Source of the DNA: JABMQB01 sp963678235 | GTDB taxonomy: Bacteria; Bacteroidota; Bacteroidia; Bacteroidales; Prolixibacteraceae | Length of the DNA: 64,000 nucleotides | Assembly (NCBI GenBank): GCA_963678235.1 | Contig: OY782766.1 | Coordinates: 4,030,001 to 4,094,000, forward strand | Direction of reading: 5' to 3' | Shown: piece by piece, positions 48,001 through 55,906 of the stretch | Layout: each line of letters opens with the position of its first letter | Position numbering within the stretch: position 1 is the first letter of the stretch | Program-made: the position numbers and the translations under genes | The notes under the pieces: generated by a model | The model's input: the letters and a program-made list of their open reading frames with translations, nothing else | What the model was told of the DNA's origin: nothing | Databases searched by the model: none

Positions 48001-48050
48001 GCAAGTTTGCTTAACCGTTTTGTCTTGCCTAATGTCATAAACTTTTTCAA
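45024..48050 (-). CDS. infB: Translation initiation factor IF-2
   Basis: The 1008-residue GTPase places initiator tRNA on the ribosome. It has an N-terminal IF2_N segment (RLSKLAREFNVGISTIVDFLHKKG), a long low-complexity Lys/Glu/Pro/Val-rich linker (about 75-400, with several repeats of the VVGKIDI type), a second IF2_N segment, the G domain with GHVDHGKTS near 515, DTPGHEAF and NKIDKPG, then domains II to IV. The long charged linker is typical of Bacteroidota. It is the last gene of the rimP-nusA-infB cluster, 108 bases after nusA. Confidence 0.97.
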   Translation of the reverse strand: MKKFMTLGKTKRLSKLAREFNVGISTIVDFLHKKGFDIDSNPNTKVSEEAVHLLEKEYKSDINLKRESEKIQLKSQRTRSESTEEDKIEVDKTNDPIVEKPKPEVAKPTKSETKEEVFSPSSKAEDGIKVVGKIDIDKPRREKPDVQEAQKVKPAEEKKPEVIEEKTQKVAKPEPKTEVADKSVKEEAKVAEAPAVKKEEKPVEDVKEKQKPFESKESTPDKKKHIKTDVPKVESVKVIGKINLADINQKTRPAKKSKEEREKDRKERLKEKIKNLQKTPGRDGQSRDQHKGKPGQEVYKARTEKLNGPNVVGKIDINDNDKKGQSKGGDASAGKKRRKRINKDGQRISVDNKQGGDRNRPDNKRNISKRPLRKEVSEEDVQKQIKDTLARLTSKGKSKGSKYRREKRAAVSEKAQVEADLQETQKSVLKVTEFVTASEFATMMDVPVTKIIATCMSLGLFVSINQRLDAETMSIVAEEFGFTVEFVSISIQEAIEEDEDKEEDLIPRPPIVTVMGHVDHGKTSLLDYIRDTNVIAGEAGGITQHIGAYHVSLPSGKDITFLDTPGHEAFTAMRARGAQVTDIAIIIVAADDDIMPQTKEAINHATAAGVPIVFAINKIDKPGANPEKIKEGLANLNFLVEEWGGKYQSQDISAKNGININELLEKVLLEAEMLELKGNPNKKANGTIIESTLDKGRGFVATMLVQNGTLRQGDIILTGQFYGHVKAMFNERNQRVDSAGPAEPVIILGLDGAPQAGDKFNVMETEREARQIANKREQLAREQGLRTQKHITLDEIGRRIAIGNFQELNLIVKGDVDGSIEALSDSLIKLSTEEIQVNVIHKSVGAISESDIMLATASEAIVVGFQVRPTLNARKIAEKEQIDIRLYSIIYDAINEIKLAMEGMLSPEIKEEITGTAEILETFKITKVGTIAGCLVRDGKISRSSKVRVIRDGIVIYSGTLGSLKRFKDDVKEVKNGYECGLNIENFNDIKVGDHVEAYHEIEVAKTL

Positions 48051-48158
48051 TATTTATTTGTAATCCTAAAGCCTCCAGTTCTTTAACTTATTGCAAGTTT
48101 AACTGCAATATCTTTAACCCACAACTTAAAAGCCAATAATTTTAATTGAAGCAACAAT

Positions 48159-49394
48159 TTATTCAAATTCTGTTTGCAGAACCCGAATCACTTCATCAAT
48201 AGTCTCTTCTTCCAAATCTGTTCGTTTAATCAATTCTTCCCTTGTTAAGTTGAGTACGTTTTTCGCCGTATCACAACCTATTGCTTTTAATTGATCAATG
48301 ATCCAGTCTTCTATTTCATCTGCGAATTCTTCCAAATTCACATCTTCGTCGTCTTGTGCCATTTCCCTGTAAACGTCGATCTCGTAGCCAGTTAATTGGC
48401 TTGCTAAGCGGATGTTCAGCCCGCCTTTACCAATGGCAAGCGAAACTTCTTCCGGTTTTAAATAAACCTCTGCTTTTTTACTTTCTTCCAAAATTTTTAT
48501 GGAAGATATTTTTGCAGGGTTCAGTGATCGTTTAATAAATAGCTGGAGGTTGGCTGAATAATTGATCACATCAATATTTTCGTTCTTTAATTCACGAACA
48601 ATACCATGAATCCTTGAACCTTTCATTCCAACACATGCCCCAACAGGGTCAATTCGTTCATCATACGATTCAACAGCTACTTTCGCCCTTTCGCCCGGAA
48701 CGCGTACAATCTTTTTGATGGTGATTAAACCATCAAAAATTTCCGGTATTTCCAATTCAAATAGACGCTCCAAAAATGCAGGAGAAGTTCTTGAAAGGAT
48801 TATTAAAGGGTTGTTGTTCCTAAGTTCAACTTTGTGGACTACAGCTCTTAATGTGTCCCCTTTTCGGAAATAATCTGAAGGGATTTGTTCTTGTTTTGGA
48901 AGGATTAATTCATTTCCTTCGTCATCTAAAACAAGCATCTCCTTCTTCCAAACCTGGTAAACTTCACCAGTTACAATATCATTGATTTTGTCCCTGTACT
49001 TGGAGAAAATATAGTCTTTTTCGAGTTCCAGTATTTTACTTGCAAGGTTTTGGCGCAAGTTAAGGATTGCGCGTCTTCCAAAATCGACCAATTTAACTTC
49101 ATCGGTTACTTCTTCGCCAACTTCGTAGTCATCGTCAATTTTTTTTGCGTCACTAAGGGTAATCTGGAGCGCAGGATCCTCTAAATTATCATCTTCCACA
49201 ACCATGCGGTTTCTCCACATTTCAAAGTCTCCCTTGTCAATATTAATAATAATATCAAAGTTCTCGGCAGTTCCGTATTGTCTTGTTAAAACACTCCGGA
49301 AAACTTCTTCAAGAACACTCATCATGGTTGCCCTATCGATGTTTTTTAGCTCCTTAAATTCAGCAAAGGTATCTACCAGGTTCACATTATCCAT
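48159..49394 (-). CDS. nusA: Transcription termination/antitermination factor NusA
   Basis: The 411-residue RNA-polymerase-binding protein has an N-terminal NusA domain (1-125), an S1 domain near 130-200, and two KH domains (CVGMKGSRIHGIVREL near 240 and LAIGKGGLNIRLASQLTGYEID near 320), then a short acidic C-terminal segment. The order rimP, nusA, infB matches the conserved bacterial cluster. Only 10 bases separate it from rimP. Confidence 0.97.
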   Translation of the reverse strand: MDNVNLVDTFAEFKELKNIDRATMMSVLEEVFRSVLTRQYGTAENFDIIINIDKGDFEMWRNRMVVEDDNLEDPALQITLSDAKKIDDDYEVGEEVTDEVKLVDFGRRAILNLRQNLASKILELEKDYIFSKYRDKINDIVTGEVYQVWKKEMLVLDDEGNELILPKQEQIPSDYFRKGDTLRAVVHKVELRNNNPLIILSRTSPAFLERLFELEIPEIFDGLITIKKIVRVPGERAKVAVESYDERIDPVGACVGMKGSRIHGIVRELKNENIDVINYSANLQLFIKRSLNPAKISSIKILEESKKAEVYLKPEEVSLAIGKGGLNIRLASQLTGYEIDVYREMAQDDEDVNLEEFADEIEDWIIDQLKAIGCDTAKNVLNLTREELIKRTDLEEETIDEVIRVLQTEFE

Positions 49395-49404
49395 TGCTCT
49401 TAAT

Positions 49405-49869
49405 TTATTTAAATGAAATTATTGTTTTTGTTGTCTTTATTTCCTCAAAACTAAAAAAATGGCTTTGTGCCACTTTTTCTTTTTTCTTTTTTCCTTCTAC
49501 TTTTTCCAATTTGCTTGTCTCAATTATAATACCTTTTTCGGTGGCTTCCTTTAAAATGCCTTTTAATGGCTCTCCTTTTTTTAATACAACAGCAACCTCT
49601 TTTCCAATATTTTTAAGGTATTGCTGAAAAACTTTAAAGGGTTTCTCAAGCCCTGCCGAAGAAACATGCAATTCAAAATCTTCTACTTCCCTATCCAGGT
49701 TTCCTTCAATATTCCTGCTAATTTGTATACATTCATCAATGGTGATCCCATCCATGCTATCCACATAAACATTGATAACATTGGTGCTGCTAACCGAAAC
49801 ATCTACCAGAAACATTCCTTCCGAGAGTTTCTCTTCTGCAAGTTTTATGATGGTCTCTTTCTTTATCAT
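49405..49869 (-). CDS. rimP: Ribosome maturation factor RimP
   Basis: The 154-residue protein helps maturation of the 30S ribosomal subunit. The core pattern MDGITIDECIQISRNIEGNLDRE, followed by FELHVSSAGLEKPF, is the family signature. It is the first gene of the rimP-nusA-infB cluster. A strong promoter and a leader hairpin lie upstream on the minus strand. Confidence 0.95.
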   Translation of the reverse strand: MIKKETIIKLAEEKLSEGMFLVDVSVSSTNVINVYVDSMDGITIDECIQISRNIEGNLDREVEDFELHVSSAGLEKPFKVFQQYLKNIGKEVAVVLKKGEPLKGILKEATEKGIIIETSKLEKVEGKKKKEKVAQSHFFSFEEIKTTKTIISFK

Positions 49870-49886
49870 TTTTTAGCAACAAAATA

Positions 49887-49902
49887 GGGGACTCCAGTCC
49901 CC
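49887..49902 (-). promoter_or_regulatory. Perfect hairpin in the rimP-nusA-infB leader
   Basis: GGGGACTCCAGTCCCC is a perfect inverted repeat lying between the predicted promoter and the rimP start, 17 bases before the ATG on the minus strand. On that strand it is followed by TATTTTG. It may be an attenuator or a site that limits ribosome access; no function is shown. Confidence 0.5.
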
Positions 49903-49931
49903 TTCACCACATTAATTAGTAAATTCAGCGC

Positions 49932-49962
49932 AAAAATAGTAAAATCTATGAAATCTGCAAAA
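49932..49962 (-). promoter_or_regulatory. Promoter of rimP-nusA-infB, TTTG / TATTTTTG type
   Basis: On the minus strand TTTG (49962-49959) and TATTTTTG (49939-49932) are 19 bases apart, an exact fit to the Bacteroidota -33/-7 pattern. The rimP ATG is about 60 bases downstream. Confidence 0.7.
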
Positions 49963-50110
49963 TTGAAAGGGGATATAAAATGCTGATTATTAGAGTTGGA
50001 ATTAAAGTTAAATAAATCGATAGGTATTGAATTGGTTTGCACCTGATTTTAAACCAATTCTTAATCTTAAAAAGTTTTATACATTTGTTGAAACCAGAAA
50101 AGAAACAACG

Positions 50111-51364
50111 TTGATAAATAAAAAAATTAACAAGAAAAAAATAATAAATGATCCTGTTTTTGGATTTATCAGTATCCAGTCGGAGCTTGTTTTTGATTTG
50201 ATTGAACATCCTTATTTTCAGCGGTTAAGGCGAATTAAGCAGCTTGGGCTTTCTTGTTTGGTTTTTCCGGGTGCCAACCATACACGGTTCGAACATGCCA
50301 TTGGCACAACTCATTTAATGCGGCAAACAATTGCTGTTTTACGAAACAAAGGGCATGAAATTACAAATGATGAAGCCGAGGCAGTAACCATTGCTATCCT
50401 GTTACATGATATCGGACATGGTCCATTTTCACATGTGCTCGAAAATACACTCCTAAATGTTTCGCACGAAGAAATTTCACTCATGCTTATGGAAAAATTA
50501 AACAAAGAGTTTAATGGACGCATAAGCATGGCAATTGAAATTTTTAAGAACAAACATAAGAAAGCCTATTTGCACCAACTTGTGGCAAGCCAATTAGACA
50601 TGGACCGTTTGGATTACCTGCAACGCGACAGTTTTTTTACCGGTGTTACGGAAGGGCTTGTTGGGATTGACAGGATCATAAAAATGCTGAACGTTTATGA
50701 CGATACTTTGGTGGTGGATGCAAAAGGGATTTATTCCATCGAAAAGTTTTTAATCGCAAGAAGGTTGATGTATTGGCAGGTGTATTTGCATAAAGCTGTG
50801 GTGTCGGCAGAATTTATGCTTGTTAATATTCTTCGAAGGGCTAGGTTTCTTATGGCAAAGGGTGAGGATTTGTTTGCGCCACCTTCATTTAAATTGTTTT
50901 TAGAAAGCTCTTTTTCTTTAGTTGATTTTAAAGAAAAAGGGAATGCCGATTTTTGCAATGTTTTGGAAGAGTTTGCATCGCTTGACGACAACGATATATT
51001 AACTGCTGTGAAAATCTGGCAAAAGCATCCCGATAAAATTCTTTCGCAATTAAGTCTGGGATTGATTAACCGAAAATTGTTTCGAATTGAGCTGAAGGAA
51101 AAAGAATTCACACAAAAGAAAAAGGAACATTTGTTAATCCAAATCCAACAAAAATATGACGTTTCAAAAGAAGATGCTTCTTACTTTCTTATAAATGGAG
51201 AATTAATAAACAGTGCTTACAATAAATACAATGAAAATATTCAAATACTTCAGAAGTCAGGTAAGATAGAGGATGTAAAGGATGCATCTGATATAAATTT
51301 GTCGGCATTAACGAAAACCGTCCGCAAATTTTTTCTCTGTTTTCCAAAAGAATTGGACTTTTAG
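50111..51364 (+). CDS. HD-domain phosphohydrolase (dGTPase/SAMHD1-like family)
   Basis: About 417 residues from the TTG at 50111. The frame is open from TTG 50027, but the extra 28 residues have no family character, so the shorter form starting INKKKIINDPVFGFI is preferred; no ATG is available. Metal-binding HD residues are visible: H in RFEHAIGTTHLM, HD in ILLHDIGHGPFSH, and the later D in QLDMDRLDYLQRD. Proteins of this family hydrolyse nucleotides, often dNTPs, but the substrate here is not proven. A promoter for lpxD overlaps its 3' end. Confidence 0.88.
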   Translation: MINKKINKKKIINDPVFGFISIQSELVFDLIEHPYFQRLRRIKQLGLSCLVFPGANHTRFEHAIGTTHLMRQTIAVLRNKGHEITNDEAEAVTIAILLHDIGHGPFSHVLENTLLNVSHEEISLMLMEKLNKEFNGRISMAIEIFKNKHKKAYLHQLVASQLDMDRLDYLQRDSFFTGVTEGLVGIDRIIKMLNVYDDTLVVDAKGIYSIEKFLIARRLMYWQVYLHKAVVSAEFMLVNILRRARFLMAKGEDLFAPPSFKLFLESSFSLVDFKEKGNADFCNVLEEFASLDDNDILTAVKIWQKHPDKILSQLSLGLINRKLFRIELKEKEFTQKKKEHLLIQIQQKYDVSKEDASYFLINGELINSAYNKYNENIQILQKSGKIEDVKDASDINLSALTKTVRKFFLCFPKELDF

Positions 51365-51383
51365 TATATAAAACCTATTTTTG
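51353..51383 (+). promoter_or_regulatory. Promoter of the lpxD operon, TTG / TATTTTTG type
   Basis: TTG at 51353-51355 and TATTTTTG at 51376-51383 with 20 bases between. The second box is a perfect TAnnTTTG. It lies 19 bases before the lpxD ATG and partly inside the end of the HD gene. Confidence 0.65.
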
Positions 51384-51402
51384 CAACGCTAAAATTATAT
51401 GA

Positions 51403-52440
51403 ATGGAATTTAAAGCATCAGACATTGCTGCTTTTTTAGGGGGTGAATTAGTTGGAGACGGATCAGTAAGAATAAGCAATGTTTCGAAAATAGAAGAAGG
51501 GCAGCCAGGCACTTTAGCATTTTTGGCTAACCCGAAATACGAGGCTTATTTATATACCACAAAGGCTTCAGTTATCCTCATTAATAAAAATGTAGAATTA
51601 AAGTCGGAAGTAGAGCCCACATTAATTAAAGTGGACGATGCATATCAGTCATTCGCATCGTTGCTCGAACTTTATGTGCAAGCAAGGGCAAATGCTAAAA
51701 AGGGCATTGAACAGCCCAGTTTTATTAGTGAAACGGCTAAGATTGGAGAAGATATTTATCTTGGTGCTTTTGCATATATTGGAAATAATGTAAGCATTGG
51801 GGATAACGTAAAAATTTATCCAAATGCATACGTTGGAGACAATACAACCATTTCAGACAACTGCATTTTATATTCTGGTGTAAAAATTTACGAGGATTGT
51901 GTGATTGGAAAAAATTGCATTATCCATGCTGGCGCTGTAATTGGTGCCGACGGTTTTGGTTTTGCACCTCAAAATGACGGAACGTATAAAAAAATACCTC
52001 AAATTGGGAATGTAATCCTTGAAGATGATGTGGAGATTGGTGCCAATACATGTATTGATTGTGCAACAATGGGATCAACCATTATAAGACAAGGTACAAA
52101 ACTTGATGACCTAATTATGGTTGGGCACAACTGTGAAATAGGTAAAAATACAGTGTTTGCAGCCCAGGTCGGAGTTGCCGGTTCATCAAAAGTTGGCGAC
52201 AATTGTAAATTTGGAGGTCAGGTAGGTATTGCAGGTCATGCCAAAATTGGGAATAATGTTCAACTTGGTGGGCAAGCGGGAGTTTCAGGAAATATTAAGG
52301 ATGGTAAATCATTGCTTGGTTCTCCGGCTATAGATATCGTACTTGCTGCAAAATCATTTGTGGCACTAAAAAACTTGCCAGGTCTGGTAAAAGATGTACA
52401 CCAACTTAAAAAGGAAATAAAAGATTTGAAGCCTGAATAA
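51403..52440 (+). CDS. lpxD: UDP-3-O-(3-hydroxyacyl)glucosamine N-acyltransferase
   Basis: The 345-residue enzyme adds the N-linked hydroxyacyl chain in lipid A synthesis (third step). The N-terminal uridine-binding domain (1-100) is followed by a left-handed beta-helix of hexapeptide repeats (about 110-320), including the motif MVGHNCEIGKN with the likely catalytic histidine. It leads the lipid A operon lpxD, lpxC-fabZ, lpxA. Confidence 0.97.
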   Translation: MEFKASDIAAFLGGELVGDGSVRISNVSKIEEGQPGTLAFLANPKYEAYLYTTKASVILINKNVELKSEVEPTLIKVDDAYQSFASLLELYVQARANAKKGIEQPSFISETAKIGEDIYLGAFAYIGNNVSIGDNVKIYPNAYVGDNTTISDNCILYSGVKIYEDCVIGKNCIIHAGAVIGADGFGFAPQNDGTYKKIPQIGNVILEDDVEIGANTCIDCATMGSTIIRQGTKLDDLIMVGHNCEIGKNTVFAAQVGVAGSSKVGDNCKFGGQVGIAGHAKIGNNVQLGGQAGVSGNIKDGKSLLGSPAIDIVLAAKSFVALKNLPGLVKDVHQLKKEIKDLKPE

Positions 52441-52469
52441 TATCGGATGGCTTGACTAAATACTATTTT

Positions 52470-53855
52470 ATGGCAGTAAAACAGAAAACTTTAGCCAACG
52501 CATTTACAATTGAAGGAAAAGGGTTGCACACAGGTGTTAACGTGACTATGAAATTCCTTCCGGCCGAAGTTAATCATGGATTTAAATTTAAACGATTAGA
52601 CCTGGAAGGGGAACCAATTATTGATGCCGATTGCGATAATGTAATTGACACATCCAGGGGGACACTTTTAGGGCAAAATGGCGCAAAAATAGGTACAATC
52701 GAACATGCTTTGGCGGCGATGGTTGGAATGGATCTTGACAATGTACTGGTGGAGGTGAACAATGAAGAAGCTCCAATTATGGATGGGAGTGCTAAATACT
52801 TTGTTGAAGCCATCGATAAAGCTGGTGTTGTTGAGCAAGATGCTGATCGCGAATATTTTGAGGTTAAAGAAAAGATTGTTTTTAAAGATGAGAAAACAGG
52901 ATCGGAATTAATTGCCCTGCCTGATAGCGATTATAGTTTAAATTGCTTGATTTCTTTTAATTCCACCGTATTAAATAACCAATTTGCATCTCTTGATTCC
53001 ATTTCGAATTTTAAGGACGAAATCGCAAATTGTAGGACGTTTGTTTTCCTTCATGAATTGGAGTTCCTACTTAATAATAACCTTGTTAAAGGCGGTGACC
53101 TTGACAGTGCCATTGTAATTATGGATAAAGTTGTTTCACAAGAAGAACTTGACCGTATTGCAGATTTGTTTAATCACGAGCATGTGGAAGTACGCCCGCA
53201 AGGGATTTTAAATAATGTGGACCTTATTTTTGAAAATGAATGTGCTCGTCATAAATTATTAGATGTTATTGGCGACCTTTCGTTGGTAGGGAAAAGGATA
53301 AAAGGAAGGATTATTGCAACCAAACCTGGCCATGGTGCAAATACAATGATGGCAAAGACTTTGAAAAAAGCAATGCTTAAAGAAAAGTCAGCTGCACCAA
53401 ATTATGATCCGGCACAGGTACCTTATATGGATGTCAATCGAATCAAAGAATTATTGCCTCATCGGTTTCCATTTTTGCTGGTAGATAAAATTATGGAAAT
53501 CACAGACAAGGATATTGTCGGAATAAAAAACGTAACCTTTAACGAGCCGTTTTTTACGGGGCACTTTCCTGAAGAGCCTGTGATGCCTGGGGTTTTGTTG
53601 GTCGAAGCCATGGCTCAAACTGGTGGGTTGTTCGTGTTGGATTCACAAGAAGGGAAATTTTCAACCTATTTTATTCGCATTGATAATGTGAAATTCAGAA
53701 AAAAAGTTGTGCCAGGAGATACATTGGTATTTAAAATAGAATTAACTTCGCCAATTCGCCGTGGAATTGCAAACATGAGAGGATTATGTTATGTGGGTGG
53801 GAAAGTTGCTGCTGAAGGAGATTTTATGGCTCAAATTGTTAAAACTGAAGACTAG
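52470..53855 (+). CDS. lpxC-fabZ: Fused UDP-3-O-acyl-N-acetylglucosamine deacetylase / 3-hydroxyacyl-ACP dehydratase
   Basis: 461 residues from the ATG at 52470; a TTG at 52452 would add six residues. The N-terminal half (about 1-300) is LpxC, the committed zinc-dependent deacetylase of lipid A synthesis, with IEHALAAM and ARHKLLDVIGDL (the HxxxD metal pair). The C-terminal half (about 315-461) is FabZ, with HRFPFLLVDKI and FTGHFPEEPVMPGVLLVEAMAQTGG carrying the active His and Glu. The fusion is characteristic of Bacteroidota. It couples lipid A and fatty acid elongation, which compete for 3-hydroxyacyl-ACP. Confidence 0.97.
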   Translation: MAVKQKTLANAFTIEGKGLHTGVNVTMKFLPAEVNHGFKFKRLDLEGEPIIDADCDNVIDTSRGTLLGQNGAKIGTIEHALAAMVGMDLDNVLVEVNNEEAPIMDGSAKYFVEAIDKAGVVEQDADREYFEVKEKIVFKDEKTGSELIALPDSDYSLNCLISFNSTVLNNQFASLDSISNFKDEIANCRTFVFLHELEFLLNNNLVKGGDLDSAIVIMDKVVSQEELDRIADLFNHEHVEVRPQGILNNVDLIFENECARHKLLDVIGDLSLVGKRIKGRIIATKPGHGANTMMAKTLKKAMLKEKSAAPNYDPAQVPYMDVNRIKELLPHRFPFLLVDKIMEITDKDIVGIKNVTFNEPFFTGHFPEEPVMPGVLLVEAMAQTGGLFVLDSQEGKFSTYFIRIDNVKFRKKVVPGDTLVFKIELTSPIRRGIANMRGLCYVGGKVAAEGDFMAQIVKTED

Positions 53856-53877
53856 AAACTTGAAAACAATATAAGTA

Positions 53878-54660
53878 ATGAAACAACCACTTGCATATGT
53901 ACATCCGGAATCAGTGGTGGCTGATAATGTTGTAATTGAACCGTTTGTTACAATCGATAAAGATTGTGTGATTGGGGAGGGAACCAGGATTGGTTCCAAT
54001 GCAACAATTTTACCCGGAACCAGAATTGGTAAAAACTGTAATATTTTTCCGGGTGCTGTTATTGGCGCAATTCCCCAGGATTTAAAATTTAGAGGCGAAT
54101 ACTCCACTGTGGAGGTTGGTGATAACACTATCATTCGCGAATTTGTAACCATTAACAGGGGGACAGCAGCTAAAGGGAAAACCGTAGTTGGTAAAAATTG
54201 TTTGTTAATGGCTTATGTGCATGTTGCACATGATTGTGTTGTTGGGAACAATGTTATTTTAGTAAATAACACACAGCTGGCAGGTGAAGTAATTATCGAT
54301 GATTATGCAATTTTAAGTGGAATGGTTGCAGTTCACCAATTCTGCCATATTGGATCGCATGTTATGATTTCAGGAGGTTCATTGGTAAGGAAAGACATTC
54401 CTCCGTTTATTAAAGCAGGAAGGGAACCTTTATCTTATGTTGGAATAAATTCCATTGGTTTAAGAAGAAGGAATTTCAATAATGAAAAAATCCGCGAAAT
54501 CCAGGATATTTACAGGTATATTTATCAAAAGGGTTTAAATACCGCCCAAGCTGTTGAAATTATTGAAGCAGACATGCCTGCAACTCCTGAAAGAGATGAG
54601 ATTTTATTATTTGTAAAAGATTCAAAACGTGGAATTATTAGGGGATATTTCCCGGATTAA
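53878..54660 (+). CDS. lpxA: Acyl-ACP--UDP-N-acetylglucosamine O-acyltransferase
   Basis: The 260-residue enzyme performs the first step of lipid A synthesis. It has an N-terminal hexapeptide beta-helix (about 5-185) and a helical C-terminal domain. The active histidine is in LLMAYVHVAHDCVVGNN. It follows lpxC-fabZ by 22 bases and is closed by a terminator. lpxB is not in this window. Confidence 0.97.
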   Translation: MKQPLAYVHPESVVADNVVIEPFVTIDKDCVIGEGTRIGSNATILPGTRIGKNCNIFPGAVIGAIPQDLKFRGEYSTVEVGDNTIIREFVTINRGTAAKGKTVVGKNCLLMAYVHVAHDCVVGNNVILVNNTQLAGEVIIDDYAILSGMVAVHQFCHIGSHVMISGGSLVRKDIPPFIKAGREPLSYVGINSIGLRRRNFNNEKIREIQDIYRYIYQKGLNTAQAVEIIEADMPATPERDEILLFVKDSKRGIIRGYFPD

Positions 54661-54684
54661 CCATAGTTTTAAAAGATAATTATC

Positions 54685-54717
54685 GAGCCTTTTGATGTAT
54701 TTCAAGAGGCTTTTTTT
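54685..54717 (+). terminator. Intrinsic terminator of the lpxD-lpxC/fabZ-lpxA operon
   Basis: GCCTTTTGA and TCAAGAGGC form a 9-bp stem with one G-T pair around a 6-base loop, followed by seven T. The T-run overlaps the stop codon of the convergent thiL gene. Confidence 0.85.
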
Positions 54718-55750
54718 ATGCCTGTTTTTCTCCAATCGGGTTCCAGCCTTGTGCGCTAATTGCTATTGAAGAGCCCCCGGTAGTAATTAAGTTTGAGCCT
54801 TCGTCTTTCGTAGTCATATGACCGATTACAGTAATGTCGGTATCATTTTTAATTTTATCGTAATCAGTTACCGGGAGGGTGAATAACAACTCATAATCTT
54901 CTCCTCCGTTCAGTGCAGCAACCAATGGGTTAATGTTGAGTTCTTCCGCCATGTCTTTGGATTGCTTATCCAATGGGATTTTTTCTTCAAATAGTTTGCA
55001 TCCCAAATCCGAGGCCTTGCATAAATGAAGTATTTCGGAAGACAAACCATCCGAAATATCGATCATCGAGGTTGGTTTTATTCCAAGATTTTTAAAAATA
55101 CCATGAATATCTTTTCGTGCTTCCGGCTTTAATTGCCTTTCTAAAATATAATCGTAACCTTCTAATTGAGGTTGCATGTGCGGGTTTACTTTAAATACTT
55201 CATTTTCCCTTTCCAGCAACTGCAGGCCCATATAAGCCCCGCCAAGGTCGCCGGTAACACAAAGCAGGTCAGTTTCTTTTGCGCCGCTTCGGTAAACAAT
55301 CTCATCTTTATTGGCTTCCCCAATTACAGTTACACTTATTACAAGCCCGGTCATCGATGAGGTGGTGTCTCCACCAACAAGGTCAACGCCATATTGCTCG
55401 CACGCCAAATGAATCCCGGAGTACAAGTCTTCCAAAGCCTGTAGGGAGAATTTACTGGATATGGCAATGCTTACCGTAACTTGTTTGGGCGAAGCATTCA
55501 TCGCATATATATCAGACAGGTTTACAATTACCGACTTATATCCTAAATGCTTAAGAGGAACATACATAAGGTTGAAATGTACACCCTCGGTTAACATATC
55601 TGTCGAAACAAGTATTTGCTTGTTTTTTGGATAAAGAACAGCTGCATCGTCCCCAACACCCTTAATGGTCGATGGATTTTTTATTTGAATATCTTTGGTT
55701 AGTTTTTCTATTAATCCAAATTCCCCAAGTTCCGAAAGCTCTGTACTCAT
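54716..55750 (-). CDS. thiL: Thiamine-monophosphate kinase
   Basis: The 344-residue enzyme makes thiamine diphosphate from thiamine monophosphate. Family features: STIKGVGDDAAVL near 38-50, STDMLTEGVHF near 65, DLVGGDTTSS near 130, and CVTGDLGGAYMGLQLL. It belongs to the PurM-like kinase fold. It is alone on the minus strand between the lipid A and suf groups. Confidence 0.95.
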   Translation of the reverse strand: MSTELSELGEFGLIEKLTKDIQIKNPSTIKGVGDDAAVLYPKNKQILVSTDMLTEGVHFNLMYVPLKHLGYKSVIVNLSDIYAMNASPKQVTVSIAISSKFSLQALEDLYSGIHLACEQYGVDLVGGDTTSSMTGLVISVTVIGEANKDEIVYRSGAKETDLLCVTGDLGGAYMGLQLLERENEVFKVNPHMQPQLEGYDYILERQLKPEARKDIHGIFKNLGIKPTSMIDISDGLSSEILHLCKASDLGCKLFEEKIPLDKQSKDMAEELNINPLVAALNGGEDYELLFTLPVTDYDKIKNDTDITVIGHMTTKDEGSNLITTGGSSIAISAQGWNPIGEKQA

Positions 55751-55830
55751 AAGAAATTCAACTATTTTAAATTAAGATAAATAAGTATGTTATTCGCTTT
55801 GTCAGCAATGCAAAAGTACCTATACTTTTA

Positions 55831-55838
55831 TATCTTTG
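55831..55838 (+). promoter_or_regulatory. Probable -7 element of the suf operon (TATCTTTG)
   Basis: A perfect TAnnTTTG box lies 68 bases before the sufB ATG. The nearest TTTG upstream (55798-55801) is 29 bases away, longer than the usual spacing, so the upstream half of the promoter is uncertain. No clear regulator site was seen. Confidence 0.45.
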
Positions 55839-55906
55839 CAATGTTTTTTAAACAGTCTATTTCGTTCGTTGTTATAACTGTAACTGATAGAGAATTTTAG
55901 TGGTCT

